Positions 47,893-55,905 of a DNA stretch of 64,000 bases are shown in pieces. Origin of the DNA: JABDJL01 sp963664065. GTDB taxonomy: Bacteria; Pseudomonadota; Gammaproteobacteria; Xanthomonadales; SZUA-36. The DNA lies in assembly GCA_963664065.1 (NCBI GenBank), contig OY760942.1:186001-250000 (forward strand). The letters are read 5' to 3'. Each line of letters starts with the position of its first letter. Positions within the stretch are counted from its first letter, which is position 1. Position numbers and translations under genes: made by a program. A model generated the notes under the pieces. The model was given only the letters and a program-made list of their open reading frames with translations, did not search any database and was not told the origin of the DNA.

Positions 47893-48159
47893 TCAGAGCT
47901 TTCGCTCAATGACGTCCTTCAAGGCAAAGTTTTCGGGCGCCAGTTCTACATACATGCGCTTGTACTGGCCCAGGTCCCGTTCCATTTCCTTCATGCGCTT
48001 CAGATCGGAGGCAGACATACCACCGTACCTGGATTTCCAGTTGTAGTAGGTCGCATCGCTGATGCCGTGACGCCGACAAATATCTTTCACTTTGGCGCCG
48101 GCATCGGCTTCTTTGAGGATCGAAATGATCTGGGTTTCGGTAAATCGACTTCGTTTCAT
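47893..48159 (-). CDS. IS3-family transposase OrfA
   Basis: 88 residues: HTH domain (FTETQIISILKEADAGAKVKDICRRHGISDATYYNWKSRYGG) and a short leucine-zipper-like helix (LKRMKEMERDLGQYKRMYVELA). It binds the IS ends. It precedes OrfB by 35 bp. Confidence 0.9.
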   Translation of the reverse strand: MKRSRFTETQIISILKEADAGAKVKDICRRHGISDATYYNWKSRYGGMSASDLKRMKEMERDLGQYKRMYVELAPENFALKDVIERKL

Positions 48160-48231
48160 CTTGGCCTCCTGGTGGCTATCCTGCCAGAAAGCTCTAGTTA
48201 TTACCTGTCAACTTTGGAGGGAAAGCTTACG

Positions 48232-48317
48232 GGTCCGCTTGTGGCCGAAAGCGGAAGTTAAAACTCACCCAATATCTGCTTCAAAAAGGGTCTGCTTCCG
48301 GCCAAAAGCAGACATTT
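48232..48317. repeat. Pair of GTCCGCTT-type palindromes
   Basis: First unit 48232-48258 (GGTCCGCTTGTGGCCGAAAG then CGGAAGTT), second unit 48289-48317 (GGTCTGCTTCCGGCCAAAAG then CAGAC). Each can fold into an imperfect stem around GGCC. The pair and its spacing recur at 50860-50955. Confidence 0.75.
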
Positions 48318-48427
48318 CAACAAAGGGATCAGTTTACAGTCACCGATGCTCGCCTGAATTCCAAATATGGTTGTATATACTCCCTATGAAATGGTAATTA
48401 TGCCCTTGACGAAATGACAGGGATCCG

Positions 48428-48607
48428 CTAAGATCCCTTCATGCCCTTAAATAATCCTGTCTTTTCAATGCCTTTGTTGTTTTCGGCAACCGCTTTATCG
48501 ATAGCCTTCATGGTGCGTTTCCCGACGATTTTCTCCATGAAGTCATGGTCGGGGAGATTGTGGGTGCTCTTGGGCAACCGTCGTTTCTTCTTGGGAGCTT
48601 GAGTCAT
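48428..48607 (-). CDS. IS1595 small basic passenger protein, copy 2
   Basis: Same 59-residue protein as at 20657-20836, again sharing its start codon bases with the divergent transposase. See that entry for features; both copies are intact, so it is either selected or recently spread. Confidence 0.55.
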   Translation of the reverse strand: MTQAPKKKRRLPKSTHNLPDHDFMEKIVGKRTMKAIDKAVAENNKGIEKTGLFKGMKGS

Positions 48608-49499
48608 GACTGATGTAAACCTTTTTTCGTTAATGGATCGGTTCAATTGCGATGAGAATTGCCGCGAGATCCTAGAAGATATCCGCTGGCCCGATGGCCC
48701 TTTCTGCTCTCGGTGCGGCGCGATTGACTCCCGTGAACTTCCCGATGGGGGCAAGTACTACTGCCGTTCATGCGGCTACCAGTTCACGGTGACGAGCGGG
48801 ACCATCATGCACGATTCGCACCTGCCGTTGCGCAAGTGGTTCGCCGCCATCTATCTGATGTGCGAGTCCAAGAAGGGCATGTCCGCCAACCAACTCAAGC
48901 GCACACTCGGGGTGACCTACCGTACAGCTTGGCACCTCTGCCACCGCATCCGTGAGGCTATGGGTAACGACCCGCTCACCGGCCCGGTGCTGGTTGGCGT
49001 CGTTGAGGTCGATGAAACGCTTGTGGGCGGCAAGGTGAAGGGCAAGGGACGCCGCTACACGGGCAACAAGACCATCGTCGCCGGCGCCATCCAGCGCGAG
49101 GGTGAGGTCCGCTTGGAACAGATCCCGGACGTGAAGAAGAAAACCCTGCATGACTTCATCGGGCGCACCGTCAAGGACGAAGCCGAAGCCATCTATACCG
49201 ACGAACTCAAGTCCTACCTCGGCATCGCCGACGCCGACACCCGCCACGAAACGGTCAACCACTCGATCGAGGAGTGGGTCGTAGGCGATGTCCACACCAA
49301 CGGTATCGAGGGCGTGTGGAGTCTTTTCAAGCGTTCGATCGTCGGGACCTTCCATAAGATGAGCCGCAAGCATATGGACCGCTACCTTGAAGAACTGGAG
49401 TGGCGATTCAACAATCGTGACAACCGCCACATCTTCCACGATACGTTGGAGCGGATTATGAACACTGGAAACCTCACCTATCGTGAATTGGTGGCATAG
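48606..49499 (+). CDS. IS1595-family transposase, copy 2
   Basis: 297 residues, the same protein as at 19765-20658. All motifs (zinc ribbon, VEVDETLVGG, IYTDELKSY, NGIEGVWSLFKR) are present and in frame. Confidence 0.95.
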   Translation: MTDVNLFSLMDRFNCDENCREILEDIRWPDGPFCSRCGAIDSRELPDGGKYYCRSCGYQFTVTSGTIMHDSHLPLRKWFAAIYLMCESKKGMSANQLKRTLGVTYRTAWHLCHRIREAMGNDPLTGPVLVGVVEVDETLVGGKVKGKGRRYTGNKTIVAGAIQREGEVRLEQIPDVKKKTLHDFIGRTVKDEAEAIYTDELKSYLGIADADTRHETVNHSIEEWVVGDVHTNGIEGVWSLFKRSIVGTFHKMSRKHMDRYLEELEWRFNNRDNRHIFHDTLERIMNTGNLTYRELVA

Positions 49500-49516
49500 C
49501 ATATTGGTTCATTTTG

Positions 49517-50029
49517 CTACCCATCACCCGCAATCCGCCTAATAGCTTCATCACACCCAAATTCTTCCAAGTAGGTCTCTGCTTGGCAGGCTCGTTTATA
49601 CACTGTGTCAAGGAGGTCGCCTCCCTTTAGGTCTCCTCCGAGGAGCCCCATTTCCTTAAGCTCCCGGAAAACAATATTAAACTTCTCTCTTTTGGCGGTG
49701 GTGCCTTCCCCTGGGCTCCTAAGAAACTTTTTAACATAATCAAGTCTGCGCAGTGCCTCGTCCCGCCGTCGCAGTTCGTCTGCCTGTCGCTGCCGCAGTG
49801 CTTCTTGTTGCTGCGCGGTCTGTTCTCTCCGCCATTTTTTGTAATCGGCCATCCACCGGTCGAAAAACATTGACAGAGCAGCCAGCCCGGACCCAAACCC
49901 AAGAATGGTAAGAAACGGCGCCACCGCCGGCCAGAACTGCGTCATCATGTCACGAGTCCCGAGAAAGCCAACAAGTGCTTCCTCCACAAAAACAAGCAAG
50001 CACCATCGGAGCCACCGCGGAAAATCCAT
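49517..50029 (-). CDS. IS1595 passenger membrane/coiled-coil protein, copy 2
   Basis: Same 170-residue protein as at 19235-19747, tail to tail with the transposase, 17 bp between stop codons. Confidence 0.7.
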   Translation of the reverse strand: MDFPRWLRWCLLVFVEEALVGFLGTRDMMTQFWPAVAPFLTILGFGSGLAALSMFFDRWMADYKKWRREQTAQQQEALRQRQADELRRRDEALRRLDYVKKFLRSPGEGTTAKREKFNIVFRELKEMGLLGGDLKGGDLLDTVYKRACQAETYLEEFGCDEAIRRIAGDG

Positions 50030-50106
50030 CCGGGCACACTAGCCCCCTCAGTATATTTCGTCAAGGGCATAATTACCAATGAAATAGCTTACAGAGAGAC
50101 AGGAGA

Positions 50107-50793
50107 ATGACAAAGTTAGCGCCAATTGAATACATTCGGGACTATTACGAAGGTTCGCTGAGCAAGGCGGAGGCCTTCCCCAAGGAATACGGCTACTATC
50201 AGTCTTTCCTGAGCCACGTGAAGGGAGCATCAGTGCTCAACGTCGGCTGCGGTCCGCTGTTTTACGAAGACTTATGGCATTTTAGCGAGGTGCCCCGGCA
50301 CTATGTGGGCATTGATGTGAACAAGAACGCATTCAAATACATGGAAGAGAGCCAGCATCCAAGGCTCGCGGAGTGCAGGGAATATGTGAAGTCTCACAAT
50401 ATTCGCACCGAGTTCATCGCCGAAAGCGTGTTCGACTGGGCGGCTGGGACCGATGAGCGGTTCGATTCAGTTTTTGGAGTGGGTGTGTTCGCCACGTTCT
50501 ACGGCGCCGAGTTTGATCGGCTGATGAGTCTGCTGTGGCAACTTCTCAACAAGGGCGGCCACCTGGTCAATGTGAGTTGGGACGGAACGTATTACACCGA
50601 ACAGCAATACCGAGAAAAACTGAAATACCGTTTCAGCGGGACAGACGGACCCACGCCTGATGAATTGATCGACTGGGTGCAGAAAGCAGGATTCAAACTT
50701 ATGGAAAGGCGCATCCTGACCACCGACCCACAGACGTACAAATGGGACTCCATCCATGTCTCTGCATTCAGAAAAGGGCCAGATCCTGGCTAG
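50107..50793 (+). CDS. Class I SAM-dependent methyltransferase
   Basis: 228 residues. Motif I is VLNVGCGPLFYE near residues 43-54, the acidic end of strand 2 is GIDVNKNAFKYM, and FDSVFGVGVFATFYG corresponds to motif IV. After LLNKGGHLVNVSW come a Tyr-rich insert and a C-terminal strand pair. The substrate is unknown. A good ribosome site (ACAGGAG) precedes the ATG at 50107. The IS1595 right end is only 29 bp upstream, so any native promoter was separated and expression may now come from the IS. Confidence 0.82.
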   Translation: MTKLAPIEYIRDYYEGSLSKAEAFPKEYGYYQSFLSHVKGASVLNVGCGPLFYEDLWHFSEVPRHYVGIDVNKNAFKYMEESQHPRLAECREYVKSHNIRTEFIAESVFDWAAGTDERFDSVFGVGVFATFYGAEFDRLMSLLWQLLNKGGHLVNVSWDGTYYTEQQYREKLKYRFSGTDGPTPDELIDWVQKAGFKLMERRILTTDPQTYKWDSIHVSAFRKGPDPG

Positions 50794-50859
50794 TTTTTAG
50801 GCGAGCAACGGACAGCCAGAGGCATAGGGTCGAGAAAGGATGAAGTGCCTTTGCTTAAT

Positions 50860-50955
50860 GTTCGCTTCTGGCCGGAAGCGGAAGTTCCTGAGAGCGTCAA
50901 AATCACCAATTTAAGGCAGATTCAAAAGGGTCGCTTTACGGCCAATAGCGGACCT
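50860..50955. repeat. Second pair of GTCCGCTT-type palindromes
   Basis: Units at 50860-50886 (GTTCGCTTCTGGCCGGAAG then CGGAAGTT) and 50929-50955 (GGTCGCTTTACGGCCAATAG then CGGAC). As in the pair at 48232, the second unit is preceded by TTCAAAAGGG-type sequence, so the pair behaves as one conserved unit of 85-95 bp. Confidence 0.75.
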
Positions 50956-50965
50956 TTGCAAAGCA

Positions 50966-50997
50966 TAAAAAAGGGGCCGCCAGTAATTGACGGCCCC
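50966..50997 (-). terminator. Rho-independent terminator, minus strand
   Basis: Stem GGGGCCG (50973-50979) / CGGCCCC (50991-50997), loop of 11 nt, followed on the minus strand by CCTTTTTTATGC. It could end the desaturase transcript, whose stop codon is 266 bp before it. Confidence 0.65.
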
Positions 50998-51083
50998 TGT
51001 GAATCTGTTTGCTGATCAGGTGCTATTCGGACGACGTACACGCCCCGGCAGCAAGGGGGAGAAGGGGAGAGGCTGCCAAAAAG

Positions 51084-51242
51084 ATGCATTACGTCAAAGC
51101 CACCAGCACAACCACTTTTGATGCACTTGCACAAACCCTGAACATGAATCAAAGGGAGAAAGAGGATTTGCGGCTGATCAACGGCTATTGCCCTGTCGGA
51201 GAGCCAAAGCCCGGAGAGTGGATCAAGATTATTCAGCAGTAA
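51084..51242 (+). pseudogene. C-terminal fragment of an M48-type metalloprotease
   Basis: About 52 residues (YVKATSTTTFDALAQTLNMN, LRLINGY, GEPKPGEWIKII) that resemble the small LysM-like ending of periplasmic M48 proteases with the usual Arg-Leu-Asn-Gly and Pro-Lys-Pro-Gly pattern. The catalytic HExxH domain is absent upstream, where palindromic repeats and the methyltransferase gene lie. So it is a gene tail left by rearrangement. The ATG at 51084 is chance or an adopted start. Confidence 0.5.
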
Positions 51243-51262
51243 CGAACGCTGCGCAGTTTAAA

Positions 51263-52423
51263 TCAGAGGTCCCCTGGAATATCTGAAAATTGCCTGTGAT
51301 CCAGGTACATCATTGATCTATTGCCTACGAAGATGTCGCTCATCTTTTTAAAGCGCTTAAAAACGCTTTCCTGAACATAAGGGACACCGTATCGCTCACA
51401 GAGGCTTTTGACCTTCGGCTGAATCTTCCGATAGGTGCTCATGGGAAGATTTGGTATCAGATGATGTTCGATCTGATAGTTGAGCCACATCTGTGAATAA
51501 TCAATCAATTCTCCGCCGCAGGAATAGTTAACCGAACCGAGAACCTGGTTTACATAAAACTCTTTTTTATTGCGAAAATGGTAATTAAAGCAATACAAGT
51601 CTTCACCGGTATGATTCGGTGCAATGACCATAAAAGCATGAAAATTTGTCAGCGCTTCAGCCAGCAAGCGGTTGATCAGAACGAAGTACACAGCCTGTGA
51701 GCCAAGTGGCAAAAATAGTGCTGGGATCACAACAAAATGGATGGTGATATAGGGCAGGAAGCATTCCAGCCAAAGTTTGCGCACGAGGGGATTGAAGATA
51801 TTGAGAAAATTGCTTGGGGTAATGTAGCTGGTGTACCTGCGATGTTTCTTTTTTGCTTCTTTTGTCTTAAGGGCGTTCAGGGTGTTTGGAGCGTAGTAGG
51901 TGAACTTCCATGTGATCGCAAACAGGAACAGGGCGATGTGTTTTATGAACTTAGGGCAACGCGTGTCACGAACAATACGGGCATTTCGCTCAACCACATC
52001 CGGGTCCGAACATTCGCCGGTGTGATAATGATGAAGATGGTTATGCTCATATTTCCAGGCCTCCGGCTGCATCCAGTCAAACCAGTCGAGGAAACGGCGC
52101 CCACCAACCGCGAAATGTTTACTGGTATAGCGTTTCGGCACTCCGGGAACACGGTCATATCCACCGTGACCGATATGGTGCATTAGAAGCCAGCGGGTCA
52201 TCAAACCCAGCGTCATTGCAACAACGCTCAATGGGTTAGGAATTATCCAGGCCGTGGCAAATCCAATGATCGTCGCCAGGCGGCCCCATCGTTCAATTTT
52301 TTTCAAGTGCTTGAAATCAGATTCAGCCAAACCTTGAAAAGTCTCATCGCGAAGCTGAGTAAGCTCAGCGCAAAACCCGTCATGGTCGATTTGGTGAAGG
52401 TGTTCGGTGCTCAGCTTTTCCAT
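51263..52423 (-). CDS. Membrane fatty acid desaturase (Q-x-x-HH type)
   Basis: 386 residues from ATG 52423; the frame is open to an ATG at 52486. Histidine boxes: HHIGHGG near residue 82, HNHLHHYH near 130 and QIEHHLIP near 325. The third box with Gln instead of His is typical of front-end and related acyl-lipid desaturases, unlike the delta-9 enzyme at 17946. Two hydrophobic pairs lie between boxes. A possible role is sterol, alkane or polyunsaturated lipid modification; not determinable here. Confidence 0.82.
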   Translation of the reverse strand: MEKLSTEHLHQIDHDGFCAELTQLRDETFQGLAESDFKHLKKIERWGRLATIIGFATAWIIPNPLSVVAMTLGLMTRWLLMHHIGHGGYDRVPGVPKRYTSKHFAVGGRRFLDWFDWMQPEAWKYEHNHLHHYHTGECSDPDVVERNARIVRDTRCPKFIKHIALFLFAITWKFTYYAPNTLNALKTKEAKKKHRRYTSYITPSNFLNIFNPLVRKLWLECFLPYITIHFVVIPALFLPLGSQAVYFVLINRLLAEALTNFHAFMVIAPNHTGEDLYCFNYHFRNKKEFYVNQVLGSVNYSCGGELIDYSQMWLNYQIEHHLIPNLPMSTYRKIQPKVKSLCERYGVPYVQESVFKRFKKMSDIFVGNRSMMYLDHRQFSDIPGDL

Positions 52424-52516
52424 GCAGGAGTATAACAACATTATTTTGTACTTTAAGAAACCCCTGATCACTTTCATCACCCACATGACACAATAACGTC
52501 GGCGAGCCTGCGTTTC

Positions 52517-52840
52517 TTGACCGAATTAATTGCTTGGGTTTCGGGGCCATGGGCGTTGGCAGTCATTTCCAATTGGTTGATCTTACCTGCGATTATCGTA
52601 CTGGTTGGTCTCCCTTCTGTTTTTTCCACCCCAAATGACAAGCATAAAATCGTCATTTCTACGCCTGGCCCAGTTCGTGTAGGGCTTGAGTTATTGATAT
52701 ATGCCGTAGCTGCTGTAGCTCCCTGGCACGTGTGGCCAATTCAGGCGTCTGGATTAGCAGCAGGAATTGTTATTTTGTCACTGGTGACAGGAATTCCCAG
52801 GTTTTTGTGGCTGATTAACGGTGCCCCTTTGTCGAAATGA
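52517..52840 (+). CDS. Small membrane protein of unknown function
   Basis: 107 residues starting with TTG 52517 (no ATG or GTG fits better). Three hydrophobic spans (ALAVISNWLILPAIIVLVGL, VGLELLIYAVAAVAPWHVW, ASGLAAGIVILSLVTGIPRFLWL) with short loops. No family recognised. It is divergent from the desaturase with about 93 bp between starts. Confidence 0.5.
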   Translation: MTELIAWVSGPWALAVISNWLILPAIIVLVGLPSVFSTPNDKHKIVISTPGPVRVGLELLIYAVAAVAPWHVWPIQASGLAAGIVILSLVTGIPRFLWLINGAPLSK

Positions 52841-52857
52841 AAGATGATCCGGAAAAA

Positions 52858-52883
52858 TGTCCGCTATTGGCCGGAAAGCGACC
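52858..52883. repeat. GTCCGCTT-type palindrome, single
   Basis: TGTCCGCTATTGGCCGGAAA followed by GCGACC. Same core (CCGCT, TGGCC, GCG) as the other copies; 18 bp after the small membrane-protein gene. Confidence 0.65.
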
Positions 52884-52984
52884 ATTCGCGTGATAGGCTA
52901 ATGAACGACTGCAAGTGACCCAAAGCAGCCGTTCGAAATTTGATGCAGAATTTCACGCATTAGATTGGTAAGTGAGGGCGCACT

Positions 52985-53524
52985 ATGAATACAGACCGTG
53001 TAAACAAATGGCTTACGCTCGGTGCTAACGTTGGCGTACTCGCCGGTCTTATGCTCCTTGTTGCGGAGATTCGTCAAAATACCGAAGTCTCTGAAATTCA
53101 GTTCTACATTGAACGAAGAACAATCGTTAACGAGCTTAACCAGGTAATGCTTGATGCAGAAACGTCGGAAGTGTGGATAAAGTCCATTGCTGATCCACAG
53201 GCACTTTTGCCGAGCGAAATGAACAAACTGTGATCAATTCTCAGTCTGCGACTTAATATTTGGAGGCTCTCTTTTGTGCTGGAGGAAAGAGGGTTCAGAG
53301 ATAAAGGATCTGCACTAGAGTATTTAGAACTGACAATCCAAGACTATTTCGGAAATCCGGTGGCCCAAACATGGTGGAAGCATAATCGAGCTGGTTATCC
53401 ACAAGACTTCGCAGCAGCGATTGACGACGCATTGGTCAATGTTGATCCGGGTGCGAACTATCGCCAGATCATGGCTTTTCAGAACGATTTGCAGAAACTC
53501 GCCGAGGAAAAAGTCGCTCCGTAA
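52985..53524 (+). pseudogene. Small membrane-anchored protein, interrupted by TGA
   Basis: One frame of 180 codons with TGA at 53231-53233. The first part (VNKWLTLGANVGVLAGLMLLVAEIRQNTE) has a membrane helix and a pattern common to uncharacterised proteins of marine gammaproteobacteria. The second part (LEERGFRDKGSALEYLELTIQDYFGNPVAQTWWKHNRAGYPQDFAAAIDDAL) continues it. The region between stop and GTG still reads like protein (LRLNIWRLSFVLEE), which supports a point mutation rather than two genes. Confidence 0.6.
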
Positions 53525-53537
53525 GCCTGCGGCCGAA

Positions 53538-53565
53538 CGACCGCTTGTGGCCGAAAGCAGACGTT
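53538..53565. repeat. GTCCGCTT-type palindrome, single
   Basis: CGACCGCTTGTGGCCGAAAG followed by CAGACGTT, 14 bp after the stop of the interrupted gene. Nearly the same as the unit at 48232. Confidence 0.7.
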
Positions 53566-53715
53566 TAAAAATACGAAATGTTTTCAAAAATTGCTCAACG
53601 GTGTAGTGATACCCCGTACCTTCATATACAACGAGGTGTCGAATGCTGTGATGGGGAGTGTCAGGAGGTATTTAATGTCAAGGAAAGGGCCGCTTCTTAA
53701 TTATTATCGTAATCA

Positions 53716-54276
53716 TTATGGCCGCGAAAGTGCAGTGGTTATGCGACTGGATTTGGATAGATGATATTCACTAGGCATTGAGCTGCCAGGCTGATAGAGC
53801 GGATGCACCGGCGCACCGGTGGAATTAACGGCAAGGCAATAAAGATCGGGGTAGCGGTCGACAAACAATCGGTCCTGCGAAAGATGACTGCCGTGGTTCC
53901 CCCAGCACGCCAACACACGCCCGGATACGACGATCATTGAATCCAGCCATTTGTTATTGTCCCGGCCAATTGGCATTGGTGCCTTCTTGAGATCGGCTGG
54001 ACGGGTTGCTCGGAAGGCGAAAAGATTCCCAACCAGCACACCACCATATCCCCATGTGTGGGCAAAAGAGATACAACGTCGTATCGTGGGATCATCCTGG
54101 TCTTCATCGGCTGTCGAAGGGTTGAGTCCGACGAACACTATCTTCGGCCGGCTGCTGTCCCAGTTCCGCCAAAGCGCATAACGGAAAGTTCTCTTGGCTG
54201 AAAAGACAGCACCGCTTGGTGTGTCCAATTCAGCGAATGTGTCATCACTGGCTTGTACTGCTTGCTTCCTCATCAT
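53716..54276 (-). CDS. DUF1643 domain-containing protein
   Basis: 186 residues. The pattern RYALWRNWDSSRPKIVFVGLNPSTADEDQDDPTIRRC, then FAHTWGYGGVLVGNLFAFRAT, CWGNHG and the C-terminal LAVNSTGAPVHPLY is that of DUF1643 proteins, which are often carried on mobile elements and have no established function. The frame is intact. ATG 54276 or the Met one codon later is the start. Confidence 0.85.
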   Translation of the reverse strand: MMRKQAVQASDDTFAELDTPSGAVFSAKRTFRYALWRNWDSSRPKIVFVGLNPSTADEDQDDPTIRRCISFAHTWGYGGVLVGNLFAFRATRPADLKKAPMPIGRDNNKWLDSMIVVSGRVLACWGNHGSHLSQDRLFVDRYPDLYCLAVNSTGAPVHPLYQPGSSMPSEYHLSKSSRITTALSRP

Positions 54277-54550
54277 GGAAAATTGGATGAGCTATTCTTT
54301 TGACCCCATCCTGACCTAATATCCTGGCTCCTTATCTGGATTCTTGATCTAACACTGGCCGACTGGATACAATATAATGCCACATGTACATTGATCTACT
54401 GTCTCGGTCTGTTGCTGCTCGTTTGTCTCACCCTTGCATCCGCTTTGTGTCCTCGTCTTTTGCTTTCAGGTCGCACCGCAGTAACGATTCCTTTCGTTAG
54501 TATCACCATTATCATCGTCATTCAACAGGGGGTTTTGTTTGCCTTACGTA

Positions 54551-54566
54551 AAGGTCCGCTTGTGGC
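54551..54566 (+). repeat. Left half of a palindrome split by the IS30 element
   Basis: AAGGTCCGCTTGTGGC directly before the IS30 left end; the matching right half, CAGCCGTTAGCGGACGTT, is at 55789-55806 beyond its right end. Joined, they give one normal repeat unit. Confidence 0.6.
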
Positions 54567-54570
54567 TGCG

Positions 54571-55787
54571 ATTTCAATCGGTCAACGCAACACATTGGTT
54601 AAATCGTTCGGCCGGTGTTTCATAGTCTAATGTCTTTCTCGGTCGTTCGTTGAGTCGTCTGGCCACCGCATTCAACCGGTTCTGGTGAATGTTGGAAAGG
54701 TCCATCCCTTTTGGGAAGTACTGCCTGAGCAAGCCGTTGGTGTTTTCGTTGGAGCCGCGTTGCCAAGGACTCTGTGGATCACAGAAGTAAACCTCGATAT
54801 CAGTGTCTAGGCTGAAGCGTTTGTGATCAGCCATTTCTTTGCCGCGATCCCAGGTGAGTGACTTGTAGAGTTCCCGCGGTAGCTTGTGGGCCTGCCTGAT
54901 GAGTGCGTTGATCACCGTCTCGGTGTTTTTGCTCCTTACTCTGGCAAGCATCACGTAGCGAGTAAGACGTTCGACCAGGGTTGCGATCTGGCTGTTGTTG
55001 CTGCCGAACAACAGATCGCCTTCCCAGTGGCCCGGCACGGCACGATCCTCAGCCTCAGCCGGTCGCTCGCGGATCGAGACGGTGCCGGTAATGCGACCGT
55101 GGTTGGCGGTCTTCTGCGTGTGATGGCGTGAGCGACGCATCGCGCGGGTGCGCCTCAAGTGCTGTAACAGCTCTTTCTTCAAGGCCCCACGCGCTTGGAT
55201 AAACAATGTGCGGTAGATAGTCTCGTGTGACACCTGGTAGCCCTCGTCATCCGGATAGGTGCGCTGCAACCAGCCGGCGATCTGCTGTGGCGACCACTCG
55301 AGTTGCAATTTCTTCGCCACCAGGCGTGCCAGCGCACGGTTCGCTGCCAGTTTACAGGTCTGTGGGCGTCGGGCCCAGGCCGCCTGATCGGCCCGGCTGG
55401 CCCGGTAGCGGCGCCGGCCACCGTTGCGCCGGATCTCCCGACTCACCGTGGATGGTGCGCGTCCCAGTGCGGTGGCGATCGAACGGATCAAGTGACCGGC
55501 GACAACACCACGCGAGATCTCCTCGCGTTCCGCCAGTGTAAGCGCCAGACCTGATCGTCGGCGTGTTGGCGGACGGATGCCACCGGTCCGGGCCAGAATG
55601 CGTTGTATGGACGGATGGTGACGGTCAAAAAGTCTGGCAATTGTATGTAGGGACTCGCCTTTCGCCCAGCGGTCCCACATCATCGTTTTATCAGCTTCGG
55701 TGTAGTAAGTCCTGTGTCGATATTTCTTCATCTGCAACATCCTCCTCTCCATGATTAGAGATTAGGTGTTGCATCGACCGGTTGAGG
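54571..55787 (-). mobile_element. IS30-family insertion sequence
   Basis: About 1.2 kb with imperfect inverted ends: ATTTCAATCGGTCAACGCAAC at the left and, read inward from the right, ACCTCAACCGGTCGATGCAAC. It holds one transposase gene, and its left repeat overlaps the end of that gene. It sits inside a GTCCGCTT-type palindrome. The 2-3 bp duplication expected for IS30 cannot be told apart from the arms of the palindrome. Confidence 0.85.
54574..55731 (-). CDS. IS30-family transposase
   Basis: 385 residues from ATG 55731, preceded by AGGAGG at 9 nt. Two HTH regions (GESLHTIARLFDRHHPSIQRIL and RSIATALGRAPSTVSREIRRNGG) precede the DDE core: Asp in GHWEGDLLFG, Asp in TWDRGKEM and Glu in QRGSNENTNGLLRQYFPKG. 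The family pattern is complete. Confidence 0.95.
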   Translation of the reverse strand: MKKYRHRTYYTEADKTMMWDRWAKGESLHTIARLFDRHHPSIQRILARTGGIRPPTRRRSGLALTLAEREEISRGVVAGHLIRSIATALGRAPSTVSREIRRNGGRRRYRASRADQAAWARRPQTCKLAANRALARLVAKKLQLEWSPQQIAGWLQRTYPDDEGYQVSHETIYRTLFIQARGALKKELLQHLRRTRAMRRSRHHTQKTANHGRITGTVSIRERPAEAEDRAVPGHWEGDLLFGSNNSQIATLVERLTRYVMLARVRSKNTETVINALIRQAHKLPRELYKSLTWDRGKEMADHKRFSLDTDIEVYFCDPQSPWQRGSNENTNGLLRQYFPKGMDLSNIHQNRLNAVARRLNERPRKTLDYETPAERFNQCVALTD

Positions 55788-55788
55788 T

Positions 55789-55806
55789 CACAGCCGTTAG
55801 CGGACG
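55789..55806 (+). repeat. Right half of the palindrome split by IS30
   Basis: CAGCCGTTAGCGGACGTT; counterpart of 54551-54566. Confidence 0.6.
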
Positions 55807-55905
55807 TTAGAATCTCTGCAAGATAGGGCCAGTCAGTGATTATTTTGTCAGTCAGTGGCTAAGCAGGTACGCTTACCTGTATTAGTGGGCATATAGAAGC
55901 CAATC

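Larger units (their letters stand above)
47026..48230 (-). mobile_element. IS3-family insertion sequence (first copy)
   Basis: About 1205 bp. Imperfect terminal inverted repeats: GTAAGCTTCCCCAC... at the left and, read inward from the right, GTAAGCTTTCCCTCC..., also sharing AACTAGAG-TTT about 32 bp in. It carries the usual two transposase genes. No clear target duplication is visible (flanks TAGC and GGGT), so the exact ends may be a base or two off or one flank was rearranged. It separates the recombinase remnant from palindromic repeats. Confidence 0.82.
48393..50077 (+). mobile_element. IS1595-family insertion sequence, copy 2, inverted
   Basis: 1685 bp, the same length as copy 1 and carrying the same three proteins without a residue difference, in opposite orientation. 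Flanks are TATGAAAT (48385-48392) and AATGAAAT (50078-50085): an 8-bp target duplication with one mismatch. It separates the methyltransferase gene, 29 bp downstream, from its own upstream sequence. Confidence 0.95.

Noticed and set aside
54391..54630. 79-codon hydrophobic frame before the IS30
   Set aside because: Runs into the IS30 terminal repeat, starts with TTG without ribosome site and shows no family pattern; could be a truncated membrane gene but cannot be supported.
48232..55806. CRISPR array
   Set aside because: Repeats are palindromic but irregularly spaced, separated by genes, and no cas gene is present.
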